Source: CAVUAT01 sp963739545 (GTDB lineage: Bacteria > Actinomycetota > Thermoleophilia > Solirubrobacterales > 70-9). Taken from it: a stretch of 64,000 bases of DNA. The DNA is taken from assembly GCA_963739545.1 (NCBI GenBank), contig CAVUAT010000011.1:186001-250000 (forward strand), in the 5' to 3' direction. Each line of letters begins with the position of its first letter. The stretch's first letter is position 1. Shown one piece after another: positions 16,362-25,060 of the stretch. The position numbers were made by a program, and so were the translations under genes. The notes under the pieces are model-generated. The model did not search any database, had not been told where the DNA came from, and saw only the letters and a program-made list of their open reading frames with translations.

Positions 16362-17555
16362 CTAGTTGCCATAGATGGTGAACCGGCCTACGTCCAGCGT
16401 CTCCGTAGGTAGCGCGGCGTCGTGGTACATGCCTACCTGCAGATGGCTCGGAATCGTGGTGCCGTTGGTTTCGCGCAGGAGGGTCGCGCCGTTGAACACG
16501 GGGGAAGTTACGCTGCCCACCCTGATTCTCCACCAGCCCTGAGAAGCGTTCTGCGTGTAATAGCCCTCCCAGGAGATCGGTATCCAGCACCGACACGTGA
16601 CGGGGGTGCTCCACAGGTCTATCCAGCGGCTCTGAAATAGGAACACGCCCGAACGAAGCTGTAGCTCAAACATGGACGAGGGGCCAGGCTCGTTGTACGG
16701 CTGAGTCTGCTTGGTCTGGATGATCTGTCGCCAGTTGCCGGCGGTGTAGTTGATCGAGGGGCCGATACGCACCCAACCCGTCGTCAGGTGGTACTCGCCC
16801 TCGTCGTACTTGACCGTGGGGCCGGTCGGCTGCCAGTTTTCGCCCGCGGCGCAACGCTCGCCCCACATCTGATCCCCGTCGAAAGCGGTGAAAGCGCGGT
16901 AGGCGCCGCCGTCTGGCCCGCCCGTGGTGAAGTGCTGGATGCGCCCCGGTTTGACCTCGCTGAGGTTGTTGGCGAAACGATCTGAGGCATTGTCGTTTCT
17001 GGCGCAGACCACACCACCCCACTCGGGCAGCGGGTCCACCGCCAGGTCGTCGGTCCATGCAACGGGGGTGCCGGCGGGGGGTTTCAGAAACGTTGAGGGA
17101 GGCGAGGGCGGAGGCCGGGGTGGCGGGGGTTCCTCAATGCTGAAGCTCTTGACCACCGTGTTCGCTCGCCCGAGCGAGTCGGTGACCGTCATTGAGGCAT
17201 TGACCTGCCCGCAGCAAACGTAATTGAAAGTCGCGGTCGGCCCGGTTCCGAAAGTGGTTGCATCGTGGTGCCAGCGATACGCACATGGTGCCTCGGGGCA
17301 AGTGGCGGTCTGCGTGAAATTGGTCGTTCCGGGCGGGATCACGGCTTCGCTCGGGGAACGCGTGAAATCAGCCGTGGGCGGTGGGAGCGGTGGAAGCGTC
17401 GTGAAGTTGTCCCACTCCGGGTGAGGATCGTTCTCAGAGATGCCGTCCGAGTCGCCGTACTTCGGGTGCGCCGCGCACGCGGTCAATGTGAGGAACAGCG
17501 AGAGCGTCGCGACGGCCAACGGGACCAAAAAGACAGCGCGGACGGTCGCTCGCAT
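16362..17555 (-). CDS. Secreted lipoprotein with PKD-like and polysaccharide-lyase-like domains
   Basis: I start at ATG 17555, where a lipoprotein signal begins: basic MRATVR, hydrophobic core, then LTLTAC with the lipobox Cys. The 397-aa product next has a PKD/Ig-like segment (PTADFTRSPSEAVIPPG to VVKSFSI), a Pro-rich linker (EEPPPPRPPPSPPS), and a C-terminal domain. That domain shares landmarks with three other proteins here: FDGDQMWGERC, NWRQIIQTKQTQPYNEPGPSS, FELQLRSG and IPSHLQVGMYHD. The pattern resembles heparin-lyase-I-type polysaccharide lyases (PF14099-like jelly-roll). This is the most diverged of the four copies: the DLNGDGD stretch is missing. Substrate unknown; a carbohydrate-binding rather than lytic role is possible. 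Confidence 0.65.
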   Translation of the reverse strand: MRATVRAVFLVPLAVATLSLFLTLTACAAHPKYGDSDGISENDPHPEWDNFTTLPPLPPPTADFTRSPSEAVIPPGTTNFTQTATCPEAPCAYRWHHDATTFGTGPTATFNYVCCGQVNASMTVTDSLGRANTVVKSFSIEEPPPPRPPPSPPSTFLKPPAGTPVAWTDDLAVDPLPEWGGVVCARNDNASDRFANNLSEVKPGRIQHFTTGGPDGGAYRAFTAFDGDQMWGERCAAGENWQPTGPTVKYDEGEYHLTTGWVRIGPSINYTAGNWRQIIQTKQTQPYNEPGPSSMFELQLRSGVFLFQSRWIDLWSTPVTCRCWIPISWEGYYTQNASQGWWRIRVGSVTSPVFNGATLLRETNGTTIPSHLQVGMYHDAALPTETLDVGRFTIYGN

Positions 17556-17633
17556 CGACGCTGACCGTAGCTGCTGCGGTCGCCCAAGACAAGTGGGAGC
17601 CGTGGCGCTGCGGCCCGCACGCCAGAGCGCGAG

Positions 17634-17663
17634 GACCATGACCTCGACGTTCTCCGCGGACAT
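17634..17663 (-). pseudogene. N-terminal remnant of a SnoaL-like gene
   Basis: Directly after the stop of the neighbouring SnoaL-like gene, the same junction found between the intact copies (GAGTAGGCG then ATG) leads into MSAENVEVM, the family's N-terminus. Homology is lost after about ten codons, and the frame then runs into the upstream region of the lipoprotein gene. It looks like the stump of a fourth tandem copy. At about 30 bases the case rests mainly on the shared junction. Confidence 0.5.
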
Positions 17664-17666
17664 CGC

Positions 17667-18062
17667 CTACTCCATCAGCCCGGCGGCTTCAAGGGCCTCC
17701 CGCCGGCCCTGATAAAGGCACAAGCGCGAAACAGCGCCTTGGCGGATCGTCCAGACCCACGTGCCACGAGCCTTCACCTCGACCCCGTCGCGGCCCACGA
17801 GAGTGTTCGTGAATGGTGTCACCACCCGGTCCCCGGCGTCGATCACCTCGTCGAACTCGTACCGAACGGATTCCCAAGCCTTGCCGAAGTTCTCCGCGAG
17901 GCGACGCCACTGATCAATGTCGTAGATACCGGCGTCCAAGCCGACCGCGCGTGTCATGTCTACCTCGAAGTCCGAGGTGACGTAGGTCGACACGGCATCG
18001 AAATCCGCTCGGTTGAAGGCATCACGAGCACCACGGACGATCCCGACGTTCTCCTTTGACAT
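17667..18062 (-). CDS. SnoaL-like (NTF2-fold) protein, tandem copy 3
   Basis: A 131-aa NTF2-like protein: helix MSKENVGIVRGARDAFNRADFDAV, then strand-rich sequence (YVTSDFEVDM, WESVRYEFDEVIDAGDRVVTPF, GVEVKARGTWVWTIRQGAV) and the C-terminal EALEAAGLME that marks this local family. The fold forms a small-molecule pocket and is used by polyketide cyclases and isomerases, but also by many proteins of unknown role. Three bases separate it from the preceding copy. No biosynthetic partner is nearby, so no reaction is assigned. Confidence 0.8.
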   Translation of the reverse strand: MSKENVGIVRGARDAFNRADFDAVSTYVTSDFEVDMTRAVGLDAGIYDIDQWRRLAENFGKAWESVRYEFDEVIDAGDRVVTPFTNTLVGRDGVEVKARGTWVWTIRQGAVSRLCLYQGRREALEAAGLME

Positions 18063-18065
18063 CGC

Positions 18066-18452
18066 CTACTCCGACAGCCCGGCGGCTTCGAGGGCCTTCT
18101 CACGCTGGGGGAACGTCTGCAACCTGACGATGCGGCCGTCCCGCAGGGTGAAGAGATGACCGATGAGTGCCTCGATCTCCGCGCTGCTTCGTCTGGGCCG
18201 GGCGCGAATCCTGACGAAGACCGCGACATACTCGCCGCCCTCGAACAGCTCCACAGGCTCCGCCGTCGAGGACTCGAACGCACTGATCTGGTCCTCGATG
18301 AACGCCTGGCACGCGCCTCGGCCGCGAAACGAGCCTTGAAGCTCAGTGTCCAGTACGAAATCCGGGTCGAAGTCCCGCCACATCGCGTCCCAGTCGCGAC
18401 GGGCCAGGCAGTCATAGCACCGCCCGATGATCTCCACGTTCTCCTCCGGCAT
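18066..18452 (-). CDS. SnoaL-like (NTF2-fold) protein, tandem copy 2
   Basis: The protein is 128 aa: MPEENVEIIGRCYDCLARRDWDAMWRDF-type N-terminal helices, then FVLDTELQGSFRGRGACQAFIEDQISAF, EPVELFEGGEYVAVFVRIRARPRRS, IGHLFTLRDGRIVRLQTFPQRE and the shared tail KALEAAGLSE. The Trp/Asp pattern of the first two helices and the GRI-V-L strand fit the SnoaL pocket. It is flanked on both sides by paralogues with a three-base spacer and the junction GAGTAGGCG-ATG, so the array arose by tandem duplication and is probably one transcript. Confidence 0.82.
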   Translation of the reverse strand: MPEENVEIIGRCYDCLARRDWDAMWRDFDPDFVLDTELQGSFRGRGACQAFIEDQISAFESSTAEPVELFEGGEYVAVFVRIRARPRRSSAEIEALIGHLFTLRDGRIVRLQTFPQREKALEAAGLSE

Positions 18453-18455
18453 CGC

Positions 18456-18860
18456 CTACTCCTGAAGCCCGGCGGCTTCGAGGGCTTCCCCTTTCGACTG
18501 GTACAGCGTGAGCGACGCCTGCTGGCCGTCACGAAACGTGATCAGCCACGCGCTTCGAGCCTCAACCTCGATGCCGTCTCGCCCTCGCATGTATGCCACG
18601 TTCTCAGCGATCAGGAGGTCGTCCTCGATCTCTGCTGGGTCATGGACAAATTCGATCCGAACTTCGTCCCAAGCCTCGAAGAACCGCTGCATGAACGCCC
18701 GGATTTCGCCGCGCCCCCGATATACGCCCGCATCAGGGCCGCGAGAGCTGGACCAGTCCACGACGGCGTCGGGTGCCCAGGTCTCCACGATCCCGTCGAG
18801 GTCACGGCGGTTGTACGCATCGGTGGAACGGCGCACGGCCTCGATGTTCTCCTTTGACAT
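18456..18860 (-). CDS. SnoaL-like (NTF2-fold) protein, tandem copy 1
   Basis: First gene of the tandem array, 134 aa. It begins MSKENIEAVRRSTDAYNRRDLDGIVETW, followed by PDAVVDWSSSRGPDAGVYRGRGEIRAFMQRFFEAWDEVRIEFV, DDLLIAENVAYMRGRDGIEVEARSAWLITFRDGQ and the tail EALEAAGLQE. The DAGVYRGRGEI stretch is typical of SnoaL-like domain proteins of soil actinobacteria. The pocket residues differ between the three copies, so they may bind different ligands. The promoter should lie in 18861-18900, just beyond which is an inverted remnant of the same family. Confidence 0.84.
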   Translation of the reverse strand: MSKENIEAVRRSTDAYNRRDLDGIVETWAPDAVVDWSSSRGPDAGVYRGRGEIRAFMQRFFEAWDEVRIEFVHDPAEIEDDLLIAENVAYMRGRDGIEVEARSAWLITFRDGQQASLTLYQSKGEALEAAGLQE

Positions 18861-18900
18861 TGCCCGCGCAGTATCGCGCTGCGGCGACCATCCTTGCCGA

Positions 18901-18936
18901 GGCAGAGCCCTCGAAGCCGCCGGACTGCGGGAGTAG
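18901..18936 (+). pseudogene. Inverted C-terminal remnant of a SnoaL-like gene
   Basis: On the plus strand, 12 codons encode GRALEAAGLRE and a TAG followed by GCG, matching the 3' ends of the three intact minus-strand copies almost base for base (shared run GCCCTCGAAGCCGCCGG). It lies just upstream of copy 1 in the opposite orientation. No family sequence precedes it, so it is a fragment left by rearrangement. Confidence 0.55.
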
Positions 18937-18971
18937 GCGTGAGCGCCTTCGTGACGGAGTTCTGGCGAGGC

Positions 18972-19841
18972 CTACCGGGGTCTAGTCGCGCGTGCGAGGA
19001 TCCGCCCCAACCACGGCATGGCCGGCGAGCGCCACACCTGTCGCTCCTCGAAGGGCCAGGCATAGGTTGGGTTCCCGCCTCTGACAAGCTCGAGTAGGCC
19101 GGGTTCGCTGAGCTCTTCGGTGGACCACGCGTACACGCGCTGCACCCGTGGCAGGATCACCGCGTAGTCGAGCAGCCGGCCGATGCGCTGCTCGTCTGCG
19201 AGGTAGCTCTCGACGTCCCGCTCGAGCGGGTAGCGGTCAGGTAGCACGCGGCCGAGCGAGATGAAAGCCCCCGCCATTCCGAGCCGAGGGTCACCGAGAA
19301 AGGGGGCGAGCGGGGCGAGTCGACCGAGCGCAAGGCGCGGCGCGCCGACGAGCGCGTGGGCATAGAGGACACGGACGAGCGCGACGTTCATGAAGAACCG
19401 CTCCGGGAGGCTCTCGGCTTCGGCCAGTTCCCGGTGTTCCAGATAGGCACTTACGATGCTGGCGTTGTGGGCGCGGTACCAGTTGCGCCCCGTCGGTTTC
19501 GCGATGAACTTCATCCACAACCGGACCGTCTCGGATGACGCCTCGCCGCTCAGAGCACCGGCGAGGGCGACCGATTCGCAGCCATCCCGCAGTAGTCGCT
19601 CGTTGACCGCCCTCCACCAGACACTGCCGGGGGGCGAGGCGTCGAGCGGATTGAGCAAGCCGCGTTCTGCCTGCCAGCGCATGAACGAGAGCGCGGCGCG
19701 ACGGAACGGCAGGTGTCGCGGCGCCCGGCCCGTCGGGCCGTGGTACGTGCGATCGAGCAGCGCCAGCCGCGCTCGGGGGTCGTTGCGCACAGAGGCAACC
19801 TGCTCCTGGGCTCGGGCGAGTGCGCCTGCGTTATGGCTCAT
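18972..19841 (-). CDS. Protein of unknown function (289 aa)
   Basis: The protein is soluble and largely helical, without a signal peptide or a clear membrane span. Notable stretches are LSFMRWQAERGLLNP, WWRAVNERLLRDG, WMKFIAKPTGRNWYRAHNASIVSAYLEHRELAEAE and FFMNVALVRVLYAHALVGAPRLALGRLAPL. The order and the NWYRAHNASIV segment recall a family of uncharacterised proteins seen in mycobacteria and rhodococci; I cannot give it a function. It stands alone between the SnoaL array and the galactose-oxidase-like gene. Confidence 0.7.
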   Translation of the reverse strand: MSHNAGALARAQEQVASVRNDPRARLALLDRTYHGPTGRAPRHLPFRRAALSFMRWQAERGLLNPLDASPPGSVWWRAVNERLLRDGCESVALAGALSGEASSETVRLWMKFIAKPTGRNWYRAHNASIVSAYLEHRELAEAESLPERFFMNVALVRVLYAHALVGAPRLALGRLAPLAPFLGDPRLGMAGAFISLGRVLPDRYPLERDVESYLADEQRIGRLLDYAVILPRVQRVYAWSTEELSEPGLLELVRGGNPTYAWPFEERQVWRSPAMPWLGRILARATRPR

Positions 19842-19969
19842 CCTGCGAAGTCATAGCCGTAGAAGACTTAGCTCGACGAGCTTCCTGAGGATTACTCGCG
19901 CTTCTCTGTGTCTCCTCGCGGCCGTGCTCGCCTCGCACGCCAGGGACCCGTGAGGAGGGGGGACGTGGC

Positions 19970-21899
19970 CTAGATCGGAAGCTTCCTCGCCTTTTTCCTG
20001 CACTTCTTGCGTGCCTTGGCGCGTTTCTTGGCGCACTTCTTGAGCGCCGCGGCCCGCATTCCCGTGATCGGGATGACGGAACTCTCGGGGGTGATCACGG
20101 GCCGGTCAGGCGCACTCGGGTCGAGCCTGACCCAGCGCGAGACCGACGGCACGCCCTGGGCGTTGAGCAGGAAGAGCATGTAGTAGCCGGGCGGCGCGAC
20201 CCTCGCGTTCGGAGGCGAGACGACGTCGATGCCCGTCCCGGCGACCGTGTTCGTGAGCGCGAGCTCGACGTGGCGCTGGTTCATGTCGTAGCCGTGGGTG
20301 GTCGCGGCCGGGGCCATCAGCACCGCGCGCGAGACGGGGTCGGGGCTGTTGATCCCGAAGCTGTCGCCCCAGGCGACGCTCGCGGGAGCCGAGCTGATCG
20401 CCGGGCGCGCGCCCTTGAACAGGTAGGGAGGCCGGTAGATCTCGGCGGTATCGGTTCGATCGCCCCCCGGTTGGCCCGGCGTCCCGTTGAAGTTGTCCCC
20501 GGCCGAGAGCACGCGCCCGTCGGGCAACAGCACGGCTGTCGAGTGGTAGGCGCGGCCCTCGGCCTGCGAGGCGCCGAGGCTCCACGAGCCGCTCGCCGGG
20601 TCATAGAGCTCGATCTGGCGTTGCACGTCGGTGTAGGTGTAGAGGCCCTGCGCACCGGTTCCGAGGCCGCCGCCGACGGTCGCCTTCGAGCCGTCTGGCA
20701 GCAGCACCGTGTTGTGGTGGCTGCGCCCGATGTTGAGCGCGGGAGCGGGCTGCCAGCCGAGGCCCAGGTTGGCGTCGTCGATCGTCTCCGCGGTGCTCTG
20801 GGTGCCGCCGCCGAACGGCGTGCCGCCGATGATCGTCACCTTGCTCGACCCGGCGGGGCCGCCCGGCTCCAGCACCGAGGTGCTCCAAAGCCGCGAGTCG
20901 TTCCCGTTAAAGCTCGGCAGCTCGCCCCAGCTGAAGGCGTTGCCCGGGGCGGGACCGATCTGGTTGTAGTACCAGCTGTCGGCGGGGTCGGGGCCGGCGA
21001 CCAGCGTGCGGCCGCTCGGCATCAGGAAGTTGCGCGGGTAGAGCTCCCCCTGGTCGGTCGGCTGACCGGGCTGCCCGCGCGTTGAGATCGTCGCCAGCGT
21101 GCCGACTCCGTTCATGTCCGGGCTCGGGGTGAACAGCTCGATCGTCTTGTTCTTGTCGGCGCTGCCGCTCTCGTCGTAGCCGTCCATGATCACCATCCGC
21201 CCGTCGGGCTGCAGCACCTGGCTCGGGTACCAGCGCCCGTGCGCCATCGAGGGCTGCTCGGTCCAGCTCTCGTTGAAGGGGTTAAACGTGTAGACCTTGT
21301 TGAGGCCCTTCCAGTCGTTCGGGGGCCCACCGGCCTCGTAGTCGAGGTTTCCGCCGGTGACGAGCACGCGCCCGTCGGCGAGCAGCGCCTGGCCGCCGCA
21401 CCAGATGTTGGCCGCCACCGTCTGCCCGGGGTTGTCGGGGTCGGGCACCTGCGGGGGGTCGACGCGGGTCGACGCGCCCGTGGCCGGGTCCCAGAGCCAG
21501 GCCTCGGCCGTGTTCTGGCGCGGCTCCCCCGAGCCGAACGGGTAAGACCACCACATCACCTTGCCCGGTCGGCAGCAACACGGCGTGGATGCCGAAGATC
21601 GGGATCGGGAACGGCGCCTCCCACTGGCCCACCTGGTCGGGGGGGCCGGCGAGCCTGAGCGCGGGCTCGTCGGCCGCGGACGGGGCCTCAGCCGCCTGTT
21701 GGGCCAGCGCGCGCTGCTCGGCGTGCTCGGCAGCGTGCTCGGCGCCGAGCGCCTCGGTCTCTGCCTGGCGCAGCTCGCTCTCGCTGAGGCCGAACTCGTC
21801 CGCTGACGTCGTCCCTGGGTGGGAACCCGACGCCGCCGGCGTCCAGACGCTGAGCGCGCCCGCGAGCAGGCAGGCGGCGATCCATCCCCGTTTTTTCCA
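19970..21899 (-). CDS. Secreted galactose-oxidase-like (kelch, DUF1929) protein, one frame break
   Basis: The N-terminus (MWKKRGWIAACLLAGALSV, a cleavable signal) is in one frame and the rest in another; they join near 21564. Reading CCC there as CC restores the expected LLPTGKVMWWSYPFGSGE. The mature protein shows kelch-like blades (LLADGRVLVTGGNLDYEAGG; GRTLVAGPDPADSWYYNQIG; LLPDGRVLSAGDNFNG) and the C-terminal DUF1929/E-set domain (EIYRPPYLFKGARPAI to PPGYYMLFLLNAQGVPSVSRWV). It is a relative of galactose/glyoxal oxidases, which are radical-copper enzymes making hydrogen peroxide. It ends in a Lys/Arg tail with spaced cysteines (KKCAKKRAKARKKCRKK), seen also in a second secreted protein here. 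Confidence 0.8.
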
Positions 21900-22028
21900 C
21901 ATGGCGACGAGCGTCACTCGATTCTCCTGCACGCGGGGCTCCCCTTAGGCCACTTGGCGCACCACCCCTCCTCGCCAAGCCGACGAAACGGTAGCGCGTG
22001 GAGGAATCGGTGTCTATCCGGTGGCCGA

Positions 22029-23780
22029 TTATTCGAGTAGGCGCCCGGTCAGCGCCACCTCGCTGCGACCTTCGAGCAGCGCGGCGACCTCGGCGGAGGG
22101 CTCGCCGACGGGCTCGTGGACCACGGGCTCACGGGGCCGCCAGAGAAGGTTCACCGTCAGCGCGGGGTCCTGCTCGGGGTAGTCGGAGCGGTTGTGGGCT
22201 CCTCGGGTCTCGCGGCGCTCGAGCGCGCAGTCGAGGGTCGCGCGCGCGGCGAGGACCGATCCCTTCAGATCGAACGCGTGGGCTAGGTCCTCGAAGCCCG
22301 CGATGTCGGGGCGGACCTCCATGGTGGCGATCTGGTCGGCCACCCTGTCGAGGCGCTCGAGGCCGTCGGTGAGGCCCTCGGCGGAGCGCACGACGCCGGC
22401 GCATTCGCTCATCAGGTCGCGTACCGCCCGCTGAAGGGGACGCGGGAAGTCCTCGCCGCCGCGCTGTCCGAGCAGCTCGCTGACCTCGTCAGAGGCCGCG
22501 GCGATGGTCGAGCGGTCGCGGAGCTGCGCGTCGAGGGACGCCGACCAGCGCGCCGCCTCGGCGCCGACGATCTTGCCGAAGACGATGCATTCGACCAGCG
22601 AGTTGCCGCCGAGGCGGTTGGCGCCGTGGAGGCCGGTCGCGCACTCGCCGACGGCGTAGAGGCCCTCGACGTCGCTCCGGTGCGTCTCGGCCTGGACCCA
22701 GACGCCTCCCATCGAGTAGTGCGCGGTGGGCGCCACCTCCATCGGCGTTTGGGTGATGTCGAGCATCGCGACGTCGATGAACTGGCGGTACATCCGCGGG
22801 AGTCGCTCAAGGACCTTCTCGCGGTCCAGGTGCGAGATGTCGAGCAGGACGCCGCCCGCTTCGGTGCCGCGCCCCTCGGCGATCTCGGTGTAGTTGGCGA
22901 GGGCGACGCGGTCGCGGGTCGAGAGCTCGAGGCGCTCGGGGTCGTAGCGCTCCATGAAGCGCTCGCCGTCGGCGTTTCGCAGGATCCCGCCCTCGCCGCG
23001 AACCGCCTCCGTGACGAGGGTCCCGGCCGAGTCCTCGGGCGAGATCATCCCCGTGGGGTGGAACTGGACGAGCTCCATGTCGCGCAGGCGGCACCCGGCT
23101 TCGGCGGCCAGGCGCATCGCGTCACCGGTGTTCTCGTCGCGGCGCGAGGACGAGCGGCGCCAGATCCGGGTGTGGCCGCCAGCGGCCAGGATCACGGCGT
23201 CCGCGAGGAGGACCTCGCGCGTGCCGTCGTCGAGGTCGAAGCCATAGGCGCCGAAGATCCGGCCGTCGTGGACGAGCAGCCGGGTGATGTAGAGGTCATC
23301 GCGCATGTGGACGCCCAGCTCGGTCGCCCGCCGGACCAGGGTGCGCTGGATCTCACGCCCCGTGTAGTCACCGGCGAAGCAGGTGCGGCGATAGGTGTGC
23401 GCTCCGAAATACCGCTGGGAGAGCCGGCCGTCGTCCTCTCGGGCGAACTCGGCGCCGTAGTCGATCAGGTCGTCGATCGCGTTGGGCGCCTCGCGGGCGA
23501 GGAGCTCGACGACCGTTGGATCGGCCAGCTCGTAGGCCTCGGCGATCGTGTCGGCCGCATGCTGCTGCCAGGTGTCCTCGGGGTCCATCGTGGCCAGCGC
23601 GGCGTTGATGCCGCCCGCCGCCAGCGCGGTATGGGCATCATCGCGACGGCGCTTGGCGACGCAGAGGACCTGGTGGCCGGATTCAGCCAGCTCGATCGCC
23701 GCGCGCAGGCCGGCGGCACCCGTGCCGATGACGAGGACGCTGGTGGCGGTCCGACGCTCCTGAGGGTCGTTAGAGGCCAT
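22029..23780 (-). CDS. FAD-dependent SdhA/FrdA/NadB family flavoprotein
   Basis: A 583-aa flavoprotein: dinucleotide motif VLVIGTGAAGLRAAIELAESGHQV (residues 15-38), the flavinylation/FAD region (AHTALAAGGINAAL), ELVQFHPTGM, EGGILRNADGERFMERYDP, HYSMGGVWVQ, and LYAVGECATGLHGANRLGGNSLVE. C-terminal helices end with a typical ETRGAHNRSDYPEQD stretch. HYSMGG fits succinate dehydrogenase/fumarate reductase flavoproteins better than L-aspartate oxidase, whose motif is usually HYxCGG, but no iron-sulfur or membrane subunit, nadA or nadC is adjacent. It may be a stand-alone fumarate reductase-like or an aspartate oxidase-like enzyme. Confidence 0.85.
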   Translation of the reverse strand: MASNDPQERRTATSVLVIGTGAAGLRAAIELAESGHQVLCVAKRRRDDAHTALAAGGINAALATMDPEDTWQQHAADTIAEAYELADPTVVELLAREAPNAIDDLIDYGAEFAREDDGRLSQRYFGAHTYRRTCFAGDYTGREIQRTLVRRATELGVHMRDDLYITRLLVHDGRIFGAYGFDLDDGTREVLLADAVILAAGGHTRIWRRSSSRRDENTGDAMRLAAEAGCRLRDMELVQFHPTGMISPEDSAGTLVTEAVRGEGGILRNADGERFMERYDPERLELSTRDRVALANYTEIAEGRGTEAGGVLLDISHLDREKVLERLPRMYRQFIDVAMLDITQTPMEVAPTAHYSMGGVWVQAETHRSDVEGLYAVGECATGLHGANRLGGNSLVECIVFGKIVGAEAARWSASLDAQLRDRSTIAAASDEVSELLGQRGGEDFPRPLQRAVRDLMSECAGVVRSAEGLTDGLERLDRVADQIATMEVRPDIAGFEDLAHAFDLKGSVLAARATLDCALERRETRGAHNRSDYPEQDPALTVNLLWRPREPVVHEPVGEPSAEVAALLEGRSEVALTGRLLE

Positions 23781-23819
23781 AGGTCATCTTGACGACCCGG
23801 GCACCTCGGCTCGCGCGGG

Positions 23820-24230
23820 TCAGGCGCTCGAGCCGTAGGCGCGGCCGGGAACCCCGCCCACTGCCAGCAGGCGCAGCCCGTCGGGACCCGCGACGACCTT
23901 GCGCGTGACGGTGGGGCCGATGTGGACGACCACCTCGGGGGTGAGGTCGTGTTCGGTGCCGTCGAGCGTGACGGTGCCCGATCCGCGCATGGCGAGGTAG
24001 AGCTCCTCCTGCTCGAGCTGCGCCGGGAACTTGGCGAACATCTCGCCGCCCTTGCCTTCGGCGGAGTGGTCGTGCTCGGGTGCCTCGCTGGCGTGCGGCT
24101 CCATCTCGATGATCGAGATGCCGAATGACTCGATCCCGAGGTCCTCGCGGACCTGGCGCATCTCGATCCCTTCGAGGAATCCGCTGAGGGTGTCGAGGTC
24201 TTCGATTCTCTTGACGGTGTAGTTGGCCAT
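23820..24230 (-). CDS. Small cupin protein
   Basis: The 136-aa protein from ATG 24230 has one cupin barrel. Motif 1 is stretched: PHASEAPEHDHSAEGKGGE, providing His residues and an acidic residue; then EELYLAMRGSGTVTLDG and PEVVVHIGPTVTRKVVAGPDGLRLLAVGG close the barrel. The His/Glu set suggests a metal site, and the inserted KGGEMFAKFP loop is unusual. The substrate is unknown. It follows the hydrolase gene at 24985 with little space and probably shares its transcript. Confidence 0.82.
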   Translation of the reverse strand: MANYTVKRIEDLDTLSGFLEGIEMRQVREDLGIESFGISIIEMEPHASEAPEHDHSAEGKGGEMFAKFPAQLEQEELYLAMRGSGTVTLDGTEHDLTPEVVVHIGPTVTRKVVAGPDGLRLLAVGGVPGRAYGSSA

Positions 24231-24258
24231 CACCCCGAACTACCCCGAGGTGCCGCTG

Positions 24259-24985
24259 CTAATCGTCCTCGGGGAGCCCGGCGCAGAACTCGCGCACGAG
24301 CGTCGCGAACTCGAGGGTTAACGCTCGGCTTCTGGACGAGCGAGGTCCGCACCGCGGTCGGGAGTGCCGCCATCGCGTCCTCGAAGCCCTCGCGGGTCCA
24401 CATCAGGCACCCGGCGTGCTCGACCAAGAGGATCGGGGCCTCGATGCGGCGCAGTATCGGGAGCAGGTCGATTCGCTCCGCCCGCGAGAAGAATTCCTGG
24501 ATGTAGGCCGCGGTCACGTCCTGGGAGACGCGGGCCATGTAGGCATCGGCGAGCTCCTCGTCATAGGCGTTCTGCGTCAGCTGCGTCAGTGCCCGGACGT
24601 AGCTGCGGTAGTCGGTGCGGCCGAGCTGCACCAGCGCATCGCGGACCTCCGGGTTGAGCGATGGCCGCTTGCCGCGCGCGTTGAAATCCAGGGCGGGGTG
24701 GCCCATGACCAGCGCACGCACCGCGCCGGGTCGCTGACCGGCGATTCGCGCTGCCTGCGCGGCGCCGACCTCGTCGCCGACGATCACGCATCGCTCCCAG
24801 CCCCGGCTGTCGAGCTCGGCGAGCCCCCGCGCGACGATCGCCTCGATCGTCGGCTCGGTCATCGGCTCTGAGCCGACCCCCGGCGCGTCGAAGGAAGCCA
24901 CCTCGGCCCACTCGGCGAGCAGGGGCTTGATCTTCCACTCGACCTCGGTCACGGTCGGGACGAGCAGGATGCGGGTTGCGGCCAT
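24259..24985 (-). CDS. Alpha/beta-hydrolase-like protein, frame break near its end
   Basis: The first ~210 codons (MAATRILLVPTVTEVEWKIKP; VIVGDEVGAAQAARIAGQRPGAVRALVMGHPALDF; PILRRIEAPILLVEHAGCLMWTREGFEDAM) follow an alpha/beta-hydrolase order. The nucleophile position reads GDEVGA instead of GxSxG, so it may be non-catalytic or use Asp, as in haloalkane-dehalogenase-like members. In the straight frame the C-terminus becomes Arg-rich. In another frame the expected ending LEFATLVREFCAGLPEDD with a stop at 24259-24261 appears. A frame break near 24300-24330 is the simplest explanation. The uninterrupted frame would instead end at 24230. Confidence 0.65.
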
Positions 24986-25060
24986 CGCACACAATCAAAC
25001 CACCGCCGGGCGGGGAGGGGCAGCTGGCCGGGCAGCCAGGAAGGCGCCGGTGTGGATACG

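Noticed and set aside
17667..18860. SnoaL-like genes as part of a polyketide pathway
   Set aside because: No ketosynthase, acyl carrier protein or tailoring enzyme is nearby; the fold alone does not show it.
22029..23780. Calling the flavoprotein L-aspartate oxidase (nadB)
   Set aside because: HYSMGG differs from the usual NadB HYxCGG, and nadA/nadC are absent; the SdhA/FrdA/NadB family is as far as the sequence allows.
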